A stretch of 64,000 nt of DNA from contig MSHM01000019.1 of assembly GCA_001941225.1 (NCBI GenBank), forward strand, positions 1-64,000, given 5' to 3'. This document shows positions 63,642-64,000 of the stretch, piece by piece. A model generated the notes under the pieces. It saw nothing but the letters and a program-made list of their open reading frames with translations, had not been told where the DNA came from and searched no databases. Positions within the stretch are counted from its first letter, which is position 1, and every line of letters begins with the position of its first letter. The stretch comes from Oscillospiraceae bacterium Zagget12 (GTDB lineage Bacteria; Bacillota; Clostridia; UBA1381). The position numbers and the translations under genes are program-made.

Positions 63642-64000
63642 TCATTTCTCGACCGTAACCAGTCTTACGTCCTTTTGGGCAAGCTCCTGTTTCCATTCGT
63701 CCGTAAGCTGCGCGTCGGTAATAAAGCAGTCGATTTTGTCAAGCTCCGATATTCTCGGCACTCCGAGCCTGCCGAGCTTGTTTTTATCGCATAAAAATAT
63801 AGCCGATTCGCTACACGACAGCATCGCCTTTTTTATTTCCGCCTCGCCCTCGCTTGAATCCACCAAGCCGCGTCCGAGAGTAACTCCTCTGCACGAGAAG
63901 AAGAATTTATTGGCATAATAATTATCCCGTATCGTCTTTTCAGCCACTCTGCCCGTGTAGGACATATTCCTCGGCGTAAGCTCTCCTCCCACACATACGA
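63642..64000 (-). CDS. DeoR-family transcriptional regulator (5' partial)
   Basis: The C-terminal ~119 residues; the frame is open to the window end and the track's GTG at 63992 is internal. VGGELTPRNMSYTGRVAEKTIRDNYYANKFFFSCRGV and SCSESAIFLCDKNKLGRLG, ISELDKIDCFITD match the sugar-phosphate sensor domain of DeoR regulators. The DNA-binding domain and any controlled sugar genes lie outside the window. Confidence 0.88.
   Translation of the reverse strand, partial: VCVGGELTPRNMSYTGRVAEKTIRDNYYANKFFFSCRGVTLGRGLVDSSEGEAEIKKAMLSCSESAIFLCDKNKLGRLGVPRISELDKIDCFITDAQLTDEWKQELAQKDVRLVTVEK

Overview
The window reads as a chromosomal segment of an anaerobic Firmicute of class Clostridia, probably a gut Oscillospiraceae- or Monoglobus-like organism. 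The clues are reverse rubrerythrin plus desulfoferrodoxin for oxygen defence, spoVG, a SigB/SigF/SigG-type sigma factor, several S-layer-homology (SLH) and copper-amine-oxidase 'stalk' surface proteins, radical SAM and EFR1-type ferredoxin proteins, and consensus sigma-A promoters with strong GGAGG ribosome binding sites. Genus-level placement is inference.

Layout. 1-4.65 kb: a two-gene module of a STAND-type NACHT NTPase (cut by the window edge) and an overlapping protein with three repeated small domains and winged-helix features; this is the best candidate for an undescribed, possibly anti-phage, system. 4.8-9.3 kb: peroxide-defence pair perR-rbr under a Fur/Per box, then a PAS-GAF-GGDEF-EAL protein split at an A8 run, an HD phosphohydrolase and a radical SAM protein. 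9.3-13.6 kb: ECF sigma, membrane anti-sigma, SLH-VWA surface protein and stalk protein. 13.7-22.7 kb: rpsF-ssb-rpsR, ftsH with an XRE regulator, an SLH protein with two apparent frameshifts, spoVG and murC. 22.7-26.3 kb: ilvB-ilvH-ilvC behind a consensus promoter and a ~190-nt structured leader. 26.3-36.5 kb: DUF421 protein, a glycosyltransferase-like protein beside a strange Ser/Tyr tetrapeptide-repeat protein, YihY, an SLH protein lacking a normal start codon, a membrane protein/sigma factor/pyrE run, desulfoferrodoxin, a DUF134-NifX fusion and an Mrp ATPase sharing a promoter overlaid by a perfect 39-bp palindrome, and an MFS transporter.

36.9-57.0 kb is an accessory region bracketed by two integrase 3'-end remnants that share an 18-bp direct repeat. 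It holds gene debris (integrase, MobC, a replication-initiator start fused to an FN3 fragment, broken GNAT genes), an AbrB/RelE-type toxin-antitoxin pair, an XRE regulator, a magnesium-transport block (mgtA with an in-frame amber codon, a PhoB-like regulator frameshifted at A8, an MgtC homologue, a truncated second mgtA), and a LysR-linked cluster: iron-containing alcohol dehydrogenase, SLH-esterase, aldo/keto reductase, EFR1 ferredoxin and a 1311-residue secreted fusion of carboxymuconolactone-decarboxylase-like, stalk, two cupin and esterase domains. A Fic protein with its own TTAGG-motif array follows.

57.0-64.0 kb returns to core genes: lysS, a BIG2-glucosaminidase cell-wall protein, a two-component system, ilvE and the start-truncated part of a DeoR-type regulator.

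Limits. Everything comes from reading the sequence and its translations; no database search or structure prediction was run. Several genes are broken by single-base changes, two of them at identical A8 runs, so read-level sequencing or assembly error must be excluded before biological explanations are trusted.
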